DNA of 17,314 nucleotides from Verrucomicrobiales bacterium (GCA_002729295.1 PBTU01000188.1:1-17314), one strand, 5' to 3'. Counted from the stretch's first letter, positions 1 through 7,359 are shown. Numbers and translations are program-made. Notes: generated by a model not told the origin, from the letters alone.

Positions 1-561
1 GAAGTGCGCATCAGTCCCTGCGTGGTCGATTTGGATGATCCGGGTGACGAGCGCATGGCACAGATCCTCATCGACCAGATTCATGCCTCCCGTGAGAAGC
101 GCGGATTCACCTCTCCTTCCATTGCACTCGTGGATCACGGTGCACCTCGTATCAAGGTCACCGAAGTGCGCAACCATCTAGGTGCGCAAGTTCGCCGGCT
201 GCTCCCGGAATGTGAATTCCCCCAAGTCGTGGCCTGTTCCATGGAGCGCCGTGATGGCGATGAGTATGCCTTTAACGAACCTCTCCTCGAACGCGTCATC
301 GGCACCGAGGGTTTCCACAAGGAAATCATCGTGTCTATGCTCTTCGCCTCACCCGGCCGCCATGCGGGACCCGGCGGCGATGTCGCTAAGATCTGCGAGG
401 AAGCTGCCAAGTCCCATCCAGACCTCCAATGGCAGATGAGCGATCTCGTGGCCGGACACGACGGCATCATCGACATCTTGAGCGATCGCTTCGCAGAAGG
501 GCAGGCCTCCGACCCGGTTTCCTGGGAGGGTGAAATTCCTAACTGGGAAGCCCCGAAGTAG
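1..561 (+). CDS. CbiX-like sirohydrochlorin chelatase family protein (5' partial)
   Basis: The frame is open from the first base, so the true start is probably upstream and only the last ~186 codons are seen; a GTG at position 4 is possible but gives no complete family fold. Counting from that GTG, V-D-H-G-A-P (His45) resembles the metal-binding H-G-S/A motif of the CbiX/SirB chelatase fold, and F-A-S-P-G-R-H (His120) resembles the second conserved F-x-x-P-G-R-H motif. Family members insert Co2+ or Fe2+ into sirohydrochlorin for cobalamin or sirohaem synthesis and are cytoplasmic. Only one such half-domain is visible; a second could lie upstream. It stops with TAG and is followed after 12 nt by a dispersed repeat. 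The family call is fairly good; metal and pathway are not determined, and no other cobalamin or sirohaem gene is in the window. Confidence 0.62.
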   Translation, partial: EVRISPCVVDLDDPGDERMAQILIDQIHASREKRGFTSPSIALVDHGAPRIKVTEVRNHLGAQVRRLLPECEFPQVVACSMERRDGDEYAFNEPLLERVIGTEGFHKEIIVSMLFASPGRHAGPGGDVAKICEEAAKSHPDLQWQMSDLVAGHDGIIDILSDRFAEGQASDPVSWEGEIPNWEAPK

Positions 562-573
562 TAAACTGCGGCC

Positions 574-639
574 CCCTTTCTCCCCCATGCATTCCGCCAA
601 AATCGAGTTTCCGCGGCGTTTCCGCTAAAAGAAAATTCC
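574..639 (+). repeat. Dispersed direct repeat, copy 1
   Basis: This stretch matches 4167-4231 in the same orientation. The core TTTCTCCCCCATGCATT (577-593) is identical in both copies, and the match continues through CGCCAAA and TTCCGCG. Over the first 45 bp I count 37 identities; similarity continues after a 1-nt gap to the end of an A-rich tail and TTCC. Both copies share the reading frame F-S-P-M-H-x-A-K-x-x-x-P-R, but this copy stops after 13 codons from its ATG. It lies 12 nt after the stop of the CbiX-like gene. It may be a small dispersed repeat family or a residue of a duplicated segment. Confidence 0.7.
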
Positions 640-680
640 GAGCACTACAATCTGGGATCTTGATAACCGGACAACTTTTT

Positions 681-716
681 CAAAAAGAAAGCCACACTCC
701 TTTTGAAGGATGGCTT
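681..716 (-). terminator. Rho-independent terminator of the minus-strand operon
   Basis: Read on the minus strand, AGCCATCCTT-CAAAA-GGAGTGTGGCT forms a hairpin (outer AGCC/GGCT, inner TCCTT/AAGGA on the opposite reading) with a small internal mismatch. It is followed at once by the T-rich run TTTCTTTTTG. It lies 22 nt after the stop codon at 738, as expected for the end of the two-gene operon 3877-738. The plus-strand reading has no T-run, so orientation is clear. Confidence 0.72.
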
Positions 717-737
717 AGAGATCGAAGTGTGACCCGA

Positions 738-2186
738 TTACTCAGGGATCTCGTTGAGGGTGTAGTAAACGTCCGGGTGCCACAGAGAATCTCCTTTGGC
801 TGATTTTAGTCCGCCAAGTTTAAAGTGATGAACGTGGCCGCGCACGCGTCCCGAAACCTTCAAGTTGATAGATTTTCGGTCAGCTGAGACGGTGACAGAG
901 TCAATCTTCGGGGTGACCTTGTCGACTTCAGGACTTCCGTATCCACTTTTGTAAACGTAGGTCCAGGCCGCACAGTCGTATGATTTTATATCTCTGGCAG
1001 AAGCTGCGTTGATTGGTTCGGTGAAGGTAATGGTGAAGCCATCTGGCTTTGCGTGCATCTCGTGCATTTCGAAGGGAGTTTTCCCGGTCCAGCGCACGCG
1101 CTCGAAAGTGAAGTTCTTGCCGCCCCGGGCACCCCATCCACGATTTGTTCCACCAACGAAGAGCGTCGCCTCATCACCCATCCGAGCTGGAACGATTCCA
1201 GAGCGAAAATCTTCGAGATATTTCCAAACAGCGCCTTGATAGAGTCCTTTGACCTTTTCTAGATAGACACGTTGGACTTGGGAGTGAGTCTGCTCTCCAA
1301 CGAGAACCTGTCCCCCAAATGGACCAAATTTTCCTTTTGAACTATCATAGATGACGGCAGTTGGGGACTGACCAACTTTGCCGTGTGGCAAGATAATCGC
1401 GGGGGGAATGATCCGCTTATCCTTGTCGTGTTCGATGACCATCCGTGAATCGCTTTTTGGATTAGGTGGCTTTTCCATGCCCTCAACGAGATCAACGTAT
1501 TTGTTTCCGGTCGGGTTCCCCATGAAGCCGCCGGGCTTGAGCCACTTGAGCGCGGAAGATCCATTCCAGAGTCCTTGGTTGTCGGTGTAAAATGCGTCGC
1601 CTGCTTGGTTGAACCCGATTCCGCCCGGAGAACGAATACCAGGGCAGGTCGGAGTGGCTGTGCCATCGAGATTATAACGATAACACCATCCACGCCACGG
1701 AGATTTCTGGCTCGCACCACCCGAACCAGTGAGGCAATGAACGACCCAGACATCTCCATTTTTATCGGGATCAGATCCGAAATTATACTCGTGATAGTCA
1801 CCGTCAATTCCCCAATGGTGGGTTACAGTTTCGAAGTTATCAGCTCTACCGTCACCGTCAGTATCAGTGAGTTTTGTAATTTCGGGGCGCTGGGTGACAA
1901 AAAGTGACCCATCTCGGTAGAACATTCCGAGAGGCTCATGGAGGCCTCGCGCGTAGAGAGTCCATGTGACCTTTGAAAGATCTTTTCCATAGGCGCCCTC
2001 GCAGACCCAGATATCACCGCGCCGGGAGGAAACTGCGACCTTTTTGTCAGGCATAATGGCGATTCCACCAAGCTCGAGAACCTCGCCTTCCGGCATTGGG
2101 ATTTCTTCGCGAAGGTAGAATTCAGATTGGCGTGGGTCTGCCAAAGCAGTGGAGATGAGAGCGGCTGAGAAAATAAAGTTTTTCAT
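738..2186 (-). CDS. Secreted PVC-type dehydrogenase-like beta-propeller protein
   Basis: A 482-residue protein with an N-terminal signal peptide (residues 1-16, M-K-N-F-I-F-S-A-A-L then A-L-A). The body resembles the L-sorbosone-dehydrogenase-like/NHL-type propeller of PVC 'membrane-bound dehydrogenase' proteins. Landmarks are G-G-I-A-I-M-P-D (40-47), D-T-D-G-D-G-R-A-D (108-116, Ca2+-loop-like), S-D-P-D-K-N-G-D-V-W-V (138-148) and Y-T-D-N-Q-G-L-W (200-207). No CxxCH haem motif is present, although many relatives carry a fused cytochrome c. The start at 2186 is chosen because it gives the signal peptide; a GTG at 2228 would add a charged extension overlapping the upstream gene. It is second in an operon, 32 nt after the cupredoxin gene and ahead of the terminator at 681-716. 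A periplasmic or extracellular oxidation or binding role with the copper protein is inferred; the substrate is unknown. Confidence 0.75.
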   Translation of the reverse strand: MKNFIFSAALISTALADPRQSEFYLREEIPMPEGEVLELGGIAIMPDKKVAVSSRRGDIWVCEGAYGKDLSKVTWTLYARGLHEPLGMFYRDGSLFVTQRPEITKLTDTDGDGRADNFETVTHHWGIDGDYHEYNFGSDPDKNGDVWVVHCLTGSGGASQKSPWRGWCYRYNLDGTATPTCPGIRSPGGIGFNQAGDAFYTDNQGLWNGSSALKWLKPGGFMGNPTGNKYVDLVEGMEKPPNPKSDSRMVIEHDKDKRIIPPAIILPHGKVGQSPTAVIYDSSKGKFGPFGGQVLVGEQTHSQVQRVYLEKVKGLYQGAVWKYLEDFRSGIVPARMGDEATLFVGGTNRGWGARGGKNFTFERVRWTGKTPFEMHEMHAKPDGFTITFTEPINAASARDIKSYDCAAWTYVYKSGYGSPEVDKVTPKIDSVTVSADRKSINLKVSGRVRGHVHHFKLGGLKSAKGDSLWHPDVYYTLNEIPE

Positions 2187-2218
2187 GATATAAAATTTTT
2201 TGGGGTTGGAATACCTAA

Positions 2219-3877
2219 TTACTTCCACGTGTAATCGACGGTTACATTATGTTTCCCTGGAGTGAGTGGAATTGGAATCAGGAGTTCGTTTTCACGGGTG
2301 AATGGAGGGAATTCGGAGACAGGCACACTTATGACAAGATCGTTCTCAAAGCTGTAGGTTCTCTCGTTTCCACTTTGAACGCTTCCACCGCTTAACACCC
2401 GAAAGTAAAGCTGCTCGCCTGCAGATCCGGGAGAGGGCACATTAATCGTGATAGTTCGAGTAAAGCCGGATCCATCATCTTTCGGGGCAGGGTAATCGAG
2501 TGCTGCAACTGGGCCAAAGTGATACTTGAAAGTGGGCTGCTGTTGCTTATTGAGACTATAGCCTTTGAAGCGTGGCGCCATCTTTACGTCAGTCTTGTTT
2601 GGCCATTTGGAGGTCTGACTCTCAAGAATGGCAAATGGAATGCCGCGATTCAGAGTGATCACTTGTTCGCCTGCTGGCGGTTGGAAACCCTGGCCACGGT
2701 TAATCCAATGGCGTCCGCCATCAATGAAGTCGCCTTTCCAAATCATATCGAGACTCATAGAATCAGCGCTGAAGGCCAAATTTACTCCCTCGGAGTATCC
2801 TGCGCCAATCCCCCGAGGGTCGGTGCCTGCGATGAAATTACGGTAAATGATTGCCTCTCCTGCCGGAGCGACCACCGGGATGCTTTTTCCGCCGCCACCT
2901 CGGTTGCTCCCTGCACTCGTTTTGCTATCAGAAAGGTATTGCTTTTTCATTTTTGGGCCTTCCCAAGACAGCGAGAGATGCTCTACACCGGAGAGTTCAT
3001 AATATTCAACCTTGATATCAACACGCCCCTTTTTGAGATTGATTGCTTCTTTAGACGGCTTGCCAGCCGGGCCGACGTAGTTTCGGGTGATAATTTCTTT
3101 CCCGCCTATTGCTAACGAGCCACCATCGTCAGTGTCGTAAATGAAGGTATATTTTCCGTCGCGCGGAACGTCGAGCCAGCCCTCCCAAACAATTCCATAA
3201 TTATCACGAGCATTCTTCTTGAGTGCTGCGTGCTGAAGAGAGATGACGCCTTTTTTTTCTTCTTCGACGTTGACTGCTTTGGTTTTGCGTAGGTCGGCGA
3301 GAGTCCTGAAGCTGCCCAGGTGTGTGTATGACAGCAGATCTCTGATCACTGGCAGCTTTTCGGTGGGATTCCCCGACTTACTCACCCTCATGACCCCGTT
3401 CATCAATTGGAAATGCCCGGGGAAAGTGCAGATATAAGGGTAATTGCCCTCTTTGCTTGGAACCTTGAAAAAAATTGTAGCCTCCTCCTTCGGTTGGACC
3501 ATCCCGGAACTTGCTAAAATGCGAGGGTGTCCTTTTGGTTCCCAGTTCTGCTCAACTCCTTTATCTCCGAGTTTTAATACTGCATCGATCACTTCCTTCC
3601 CCTTGTCTCCGCCCTTTGTCTTTCCGGGCGTGCAGAGGACAAGATTGTGGGGAAGACTATCTAGATTTTTCAATACGAGCTTGATCTTGGCATTTGGTTT
3701 CACGCTGAAGCTACCGATACTATACTTCATCTTAGCTTCCAAAGTGTTGATCACGATCTCTCGATCGATTTTTCCAAACCCCTTGGGGGGCTGGTCGGCC
3801 TGAGATTGAACCCCAGTGAAGACAAATGTAATTAGACCAAAAAGAGCAGCATTTGAGAGTGTGAGAGAATTCTTCAT
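2219..3877 (-). CDS. Secreted azurin-like cupredoxin + PA14 + DUF6797-like protein
   Basis: A 552-residue protein with a signal peptide (about 1-27, ending S-Q-A). Residues ~35-168 are an azurin/auracyanin-type cupredoxin: His77 in L-P-H-N-L-V, Cys150 and His155 in Y-I-C-T-F-P-G-H, and Met159 in F-Q-L-M, with the Cys/His/Met spacing (0, +5, +9) of azurin, so a type-1 copper site is complete. Residues ~205-312 look like a PA14 domain (W-E-G-W-L-D-V-P, Y-T-F-I-Y-D-T-D-D-G, S-L-S-W-E-G-P), usually a glycan-binding beta-barrel. Residues ~343-552 resemble DUF6797, common in PVC secreted haem/cupredoxin proteins (Y-R-N-F-I-A-G, G-V-N-L-A-F-S, G-G-R-H-W). A glycine-rich linker (325-331) separates them. 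The start at 3877 is preferred over 3925 because it exposes the signal peptide. It leads the operon with the propeller gene 32 nt downstream. Likely a secreted electron carrier tethered to a polysaccharide. Confidence 0.8.
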   Translation of the reverse strand: MKNSLTLSNAALFGLITFVFTGVQSQADQPPKGFGKIDREIVINTLEAKMKYSIGSFSVKPNAKIKLVLKNLDSLPHNLVLCTPGKTKGGDKGKEVIDAVLKLGDKGVEQNWEPKGHPRILASSGMVQPKEEATIFFKVPSKEGNYPYICTFPGHFQLMNGVMRVSKSGNPTEKLPVIRDLLSYTHLGSFRTLADLRKTKAVNVEEEKKGVISLQHAALKKNARDNYGIVWEGWLDVPRDGKYTFIYDTDDGGSLAIGGKEIITRNYVGPAGKPSKEAINLKKGRVDIKVEYYELSGVEHLSLSWEGPKMKKQYLSDSKTSAGSNRGGGGKSIPVVAPAGEAIIYRNFIAGTDPRGIGAGYSEGVNLAFSADSMSLDMIWKGDFIDGGRHWINRGQGFQPPAGEQVITLNRGIPFAILESQTSKWPNKTDVKMAPRFKGYSLNKQQQPTFKYHFGPVAALDYPAPKDDGSGFTRTITINVPSPGSAGEQLYFRVLSGGSVQSGNERTYSFENDLVISVPVSEFPPFTRENELLIPIPLTPGKHNVTVDYTWK

Positions 3878-3984
3878 GAGTATTATTCTTGGCCTTAATA
3901 CGATCGTTTTGGCGATGTCTGACAAAAAAATTAGGTTGGTTCCTGTCGTGAAGTTTTAACTCAATTCAATTCATTGAAAGATTT

Positions 3985-4001
3985 AACTGGCAAAACCAGT
4001 T
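3985..4001. other. Perfect inverted repeat AACTGG-CAAAA-CCAGTT
   Basis: A 6-bp perfect stem with a 5-nt loop, followed on the plus strand by a short T-run (TTTT). It sits ~108 bp upstream of the cupredoxin start. It could be a weak terminator for plus-strand transcription, a 5'-leader hairpin of the minus-strand operon, or an operator half-site pair; nothing in the sequence decides among these. Confidence 0.35.
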
Positions 4002-4166
4002 TTCCGTCCATCCTAAGTATTACTCTGGGATATCATTGCCTTTTTTCGAACCGATCGTTTGATAGCTACGTGGCCGATTCGGCTATTCACTCTGATTTTT
4101 GGTGCCTGCGCTTTTAAGAGCTCTGTGGTGCGCTGGGGTTTTGACCATCGCCGCCACCGCGCAACT

Positions 4167-4231
4167 CACTTTCTCCCCCATGCATTTCGCCAAACCCGGG
4201 CTTCCGCGACCTCAGGTTAAAAACAAGTTCC
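4167..4231 (+). repeat. Dispersed direct repeat, copy 2
   Basis: Same-orientation partner of 574-639: TTTCTCCCCCATGCATT is identical (4170-4186), one C/T difference follows, then CGCCAAA, and further partial similarity through CTTCCGCG and an A-rich tail. It sits 77 nt beyond the stop of the minus-strand PQQ-like gene. Together the copies bracket the two-gene copper/propeller operon in a ~3.6 kb interval. Confidence 0.7.
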
Positions 4232-4308
4232 TGGCAGCAACAGAGACTCCACTCTCTTCCGGAGAAAGCCAGAGGGCCTTTCCTTTGACTGCCTCGCCAG
4301 TGCTGCTG

Positions 4309-5550
4309 TCATTGCGCCACTTTGAAAATTTTGCGCCCGCTTCGCAGAATGAAACTTTTTTGGCCGGCAGCGACCCCATAGAGAGTTTCGTCTTCAGTAA
4401 TCCCGATGGAATTCTCGGCGATGATTCTTGGTTGTTTTTCCGAGGCATCAAACACCACTGATTTACCGTCTTTGCAAAAGAAATAGAGATGCTTGCCATC
4501 CGAAATTGGCGAAGCCCAAGTCGAGGCGGGAAGGCGTTCCTTCCAGAGTTGTTTTCCCGTTTCCAGACTGAGTGCTTGAAGCATACCAGTTCGGTTTACC
4601 AGATAGACGACTCCGCGATCAATGATGGGAGAGGCAAAGCTGGAGGTGGCCAAGGTAGTTCGCCAAACCACATGACTCTTGCTGACATCGCCTTTACCAT
4701 CCATTTTTATCGCCACCGATTGTCGAGGGTCGGAGGAACCGATAATCATGAACTTTCCGTCGGTGGCTGGTGAGGCGACAGTATTCCTTTTGAGGTCCTC
4801 GACCCACCAGAGGCGTTTACCATCCTCCGCTCGCAGAGCTTCGGCAATTCCATTGGATGAAATCAAGATCTGTGTTTGTTCACCATTTTGAAAAACAAGT
4901 GGAGTGGTCCATGATACCCGGGAGTCCCTATCGGTTTTCCAAATCGTCTTTCCAGATTTCCGGTCGAGACAAAGAAGATACGAGGGGCCATCGTGGTCAA
5001 TGAGGAGAAATATTTTGCCAGAGGAACCAACGAGAGAGGATCCCACTCCATGTCCCCCCTCAAAGTCTCCAAACTCTTCCTGAAGTTTTCGGTGCCAGAG
5101 TTTCTGTCCGTCATGGTCGAAGGCGATGAGATCTCCGGATTCAAAAAAGGAATAAACACCGTTTGGGCCAGCAACAGGAGTTGGGGCGCCTTGTGAGATC
5201 ATCTTGCTAACCTCCTTGACGGTTTTGGAGGCTGCGACTTTTTGAACCCAATTGCGTTTTCCCGATTTTAGCGAGAAAGCTTCAAGGTAGAGGTGCTCTT
5301 TTTGTTTTCCTCCAGTGCTCGTGATATACACGGAATCTTGCCAAACGATGGGGCTGGATTGTCCAAAACCAGACAGTTCGTTTGTCCATGCTATCCCTCT
5401 TTCCTTGTTCCAGACTTTTGGGAGCTCGCGGTTTGTTGCCAGCCCCTGGTCTTCCCCCCGAAACTGCGGCCAGTTGGTTTCTTGGGCTTGGCAGTAAGTG
5501 GCTTGTAAAATGAGCCCTGCCAGAATGGGATGGAAGTATCGAGAAAGCAT
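4309..5550 (-). CDS. Secreted PQQ-like beta-propeller repeat protein
   Basis: A 413-residue protein with a signal peptide (1-22, cleavage probably after C-Q-A). The mature end opens with N-W-P-Q-F-R-G, the typical start of PVC-group PQQ-like repeat proteins. Repeated blades with the A-x-D/W docking pattern follow: L-E-A-F-S-L-K-S-G-K-R-N-W, L-I-A-F-D-H-D-G-Q-K-L-W, L-C-L-D-R-K-S-G-K-T-I-W, A-L-R-A-E-D-G-K-R-L-W and L-Q-A-L-S-L-E-T-G-K-Q-L-W. The fold is that of BamB and quinoprotein dehydrogenases, but I see neither a lipobox nor the catalytic residues of true PQQ alcohol dehydrogenases, so enzyme activity is not claimed. It is a single minus-strand gene, 431 bp upstream of the cupredoxin operon and in the same direction. 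The ATG at 5550 directly gives the signal peptide. A structural or periplasmic binding role is most likely; function is unassigned. Confidence 0.82.
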   Translation of the reverse strand: MLSRYFHPILAGLILQATYCQAQETNWPQFRGEDQGLATNRELPKVWNKERGIAWTNELSGFGQSSPIVWQDSVYITSTGGKQKEHLYLEAFSLKSGKRNWVQKVAASKTVKEVSKMISQGAPTPVAGPNGVYSFFESGDLIAFDHDGQKLWHRKLQEEFGDFEGGHGVGSSLVGSSGKIFLLIDHDGPSYLLCLDRKSGKTIWKTDRDSRVSWTTPLVFQNGEQTQILISSNGIAEALRAEDGKRLWWVEDLKRNTVASPATDGKFMIIGSSDPRQSVAIKMDGKGDVSKSHVVWRTTLATSSFASPIIDRGVVYLVNRTGMLQALSLETGKQLWKERLPASTWASPISDGKHLYFFCKDGKSVVFDASEKQPRIIAENSIGITEDETLYGVAAGQKSFILRSGRKIFKVAQ

Positions 5551-5665
5551 GGTGATTGGGAAATTTTAGTAATTATTCCGTGCTTCCCTAGACCGCTTCA
5601 CACAAAAAGCAAATTCCCAACAGTCAATCAATACCGAATATCGAGAGCCCAGGTGGATCGAGTTT

Positions 5666-5676
5666 GTAATGATTAC
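5666..5676. promoter_or_regulatory. Short perfect palindrome GTAATGATTAC
   Basis: An 11-bp perfect dyad (5+1+5) lies 116 bp upstream of the PQQ-like gene start and could be an operator for it. It is a single short dyad with no family signature, so chance is quite possible. Confidence 0.2.
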
Positions 5677-5729
5677 GATCTCGCCCTCATGGAATGGAAT
5701 TTTCCGTAACCTGAATAGATCTAGGGCAT

Positions 5730-6185
5730 TTAATCACCGGTAACATGTGAAACACTCGCAGTCAAATGAGGATCCGTAAGGAAGATTTTTCCGCAGATTA
5801 AATATGAGTTGAACCAATTTGAGCCGGTAAATGGCTTCTTTGCAAAGTAACGGGCATCGACTGCGGTTGAAACCATGACTGCGGTTGAAACCAGTCGACG
5901 AGACTCGGTTGGATCGATTGCGGTCGGGAGGCCGTCAACGCAAAGTATCATCCCCCCGGAAGACCCTGTATCATTGAAGACTGAGTCGATGAATGGCCCG
6001 CCCCCCGAAAATGGACATGGGACTAATTGAGAACCAAGATAGGTGGAGACTTGATCCGTGATGATAGAGTCGCTAAAGAAAAGCCAAATCCGAATCAGGC
6101 GATCGCTCCGGAGGAAACACCGATCCGCGGTTTCATTGAGAGATTCGAAAAAGGTGAAGAGATCCGCCACTTTGGAGCCCCCCAC
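5730..6185 (-). CDS. Unrecognised 151-residue ORF (possible orphan gene or gene remnant)
   Basis: I do not recognise this protein. The frame is open for 151 codons from a GTG preceded by AAGGAG with a 3-nt spacer, the only good Shine-Dalgarno match I saw before a start in the window. Codons are sensible (many C-ending), and no real gene overlaps it on the other strand. It has no signal peptide or transmembrane segment; the middle is rich in small and polar residues (F-S-G-G-G-P-F-I-D-S-V-F-N-D-T-G-S-S-G-G), which recalls extracellular beta-sandwich domains but is not diagnostic. An 18-bp tandem duplication gives the in-frame repeat V-S-T-A-V-M/V-S-T-A-V-D. It is divergent from the glycerate kinase gene (58-nt gap). 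Alternatives are a decayed 3' fragment of a larger secreted protein gene, or chance. The plus-strand frame 6027-6305 across the same region is less convincing. Confidence 0.3.
   Translation of the reverse strand: MGGSKVADLFTFFESLNETADRCFLRSDRLIRIWLFFSDSIITDQVSTYLGSQLVPCPFSGGGPFIDSVFNDTGSSGGMILCVDGLPTAIDPTESRRLVSTAVMVSTAVDARYFAKKPFTGSNWFNSYLICGKIFLTDPHLTASVSHVTGD
5859..5893. repeat. 18-bp tandem duplication
   Basis: GACTGCGGTTGAAACCA occurs at 5859-5875 and again at 5877-5893, a period of 18 bp with no mismatch in the 17-bp unit. The period is a multiple of three, so it preserves the minus-strand frame 5730-6185 and adds six residues. It looks like a recent slippage event. Confidence 0.85.
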
Positions 6186-6243
6186 CCACTCCTTTTTACC
6201 AATCGCGATTCCATCTGGTCTACACCCTGCTTAATATTCCGCC

Positions 6244-7341
6244 ATGCGAGTCCTCATCGCCAACGACAAATTCAAAGGATCCCTCACCGCAACCGAAGCA
6301 GCTGAATCCATCGCAGCCGGTCTTCCCGATTCCTGCGAGACCGACATCTGCCCTATTGCTGATGGCGGTGAAGGATTCACCGGAACCATGCTCTCGGCCC
6401 TCGGAGGGAAATGGATGACCGTTGATACCGTCGATGCGCTTTATCGTCCAATCAAAGCACGCTACGTCATCACCGACTCCGGTCTCGCAGTCATGGAAAT
6501 GGCTTCGGCATCCGGCTACGAACTCATCGAAGACAAAGACCGCAACATCCTTCAATCTTCCACCTATGGCACGGGCCTCATGATGAGTCACGCCGCCGCT
6601 CAATCTAAAACCGAACGCATTCTCATCGGAATCGGCGGTAGTGCCACGAACGACGGCGGAGTTGGCATGGCCGATGCCCTCGGTGTCCTCTTTCTAGACT
6701 CAGAAGAAGATTCCCTGCCCGCGCTCCCTTGCAGTCTTGAAAATCTCGACTCTATCGATTGCGATCAACTCGCGAAACTTCCTCCCGTCGATGTTGCCTG
6801 CGATGTTCTCAATCCCCTTCTTGGCCCCGAAGGCGCTACCGCGGTCTTCGGCCCTCAAAAAGGAGCCACTCCGGGAGATCAGGAGCATTTGGAAGAGTTC
6901 CTCACCAAGCTCATAAAAGTTTCTAAGACCGAAGACGTCGCCAATCGCCCCGGTGCGGGAGCTGCCGGCGGGCTTGGCTTCGGGCTCATGCATTTCACCA
7001 AGGCCGAACTTCATTCTGGCTTTGATATAGTCGCGCAAGCTCTCGAACTCGAAAGCCGCATTGCCACCGCCGACCTTGTCATCACAGGCGAAGGATCTCT
7101 CGACGCTCAATCTCTCTCCGGAAAAGGCCCCATCGGAGTCGCCAAAATGGCGCGAGACCTTGGAAAGCCCGTCATCGGACTGGCCGGACACATTTCTCCG
7201 GAAGTGTTGAAAAGTAATCTTTTCGCCCAACATGGCTCTTTGAGTGATTTCGATCTGCCATTGGAGGAGTTGATGTCCCGCGCTGCCGAACTCCTCACCG
7301 CTAAAGTTCGGGAACTAAGGGACTTGATCCCCCTGATCTAA
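6244..7341 (+). CDS. glxK: Glycerate 2-kinase (GlxK/GarK type)
   Basis: A 365-residue cytoplasmic enzyme of the bacterial type-II glycerate kinase family, which phosphorylates D-glycerate with ATP (2-phosphoglycerate in characterised GarK-type members), feeding glycolysis from glyoxylate, glycerate or serine breakdown. Family features are visible in order: an N-terminal strand and A-N-D-K-F-K-G-S-L-T (6-15), the D-G-G-E-G motif (40-44), G-I-G-G-S-A-T-N-D-G-G (129-139), the glycine-rich G-A-G-A-A-G-G-L-G-F-G (237-247) and T-G-E-G-S-L-D-A-Q-S (281-290). Length is normal (370-380 usual). ATG at 6244 begins exactly at the conserved N terminus; no Shine-Dalgarno is visible. fabD follows after 18 nt, so the two are probably co-transcribed, an unusual pairing. 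The symbol glxK is chosen for the family; garK would be equally acceptable. Confidence 0.9.
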   Translation: MRVLIANDKFKGSLTATEAAESIAAGLPDSCETDICPIADGGEGFTGTMLSALGGKWMTVDTVDALYRPIKARYVITDSGLAVMEMASASGYELIEDKDRNILQSSTYGTGLMMSHAAAQSKTERILIGIGGSATNDGGVGMADALGVLFLDSEEDSLPALPCSLENLDSIDCDQLAKLPPVDVACDVLNPLLGPEGATAVFGPQKGATPGDQEHLEEFLTKLIKVSKTEDVANRPGAGAAGGLGFGLMHFTKAELHSGFDIVAQALELESRIATADLVITGEGSLDAQSLSGKGPIGVAKMARDLGKPVIGLAGHISPEVLKSNLFAQHGSLSDFDLPLEELMSRAAELLTAKVRELRDLIPLI

Positions 7342-7359
7342 GCGGCTTAGCTCGCTCCA

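Larger units (their letters stand above)
3878..4308. other. Long intergenic region with hairpin, repeat copy 2 and no convincing gene
   Basis: This 431-bp stretch separates the start of the cupredoxin gene from the stop of the PQQ-like gene; both are minus-strand. It must hold the operon promoter, but I see no convincing -35/-10 pair. It contains a perfect 6-bp stem hairpin (3985-4001), two occurrences of CGATCGTTT (3901 and 4052) and repeat copy 2 (4167-4231). A plus-strand frame from a TTG at 4099 begins with a signal-peptide-like hydrophobic stretch and runs to 4461, but its last half lies antisense to the PQQ-like gene, so I do not call it a gene. Confidence 0.6.

Noticed and set aside
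2187..2228. Longer start (GTG at 2228) for the propeller gene
   Set aside because: It would overlap the end of the upstream gene and bury the signal peptide behind a charged extension.
2519..3115. A 198-codon plus-strand frame antisense to the cupredoxin gene
   Set aside because: It is antisense to well-supported coding sequence, with no recognisable domain or promoter.
4099..4461. Plus-strand frame with a signal-peptide-like start (TTG at 4099)
   Set aside because: The N-terminal stretch is suggestive, but the last 153 bases are antisense to the PQQ-like gene and the only conserved part is the dispersed repeat; no family is recognised.
6027..6305. 92-codon plus-strand frame upstream of glycerate kinase
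   Set aside because: It runs into the glycerate kinase gene in another frame and has no recognisable motif; the minus-strand frame has slightly better support.
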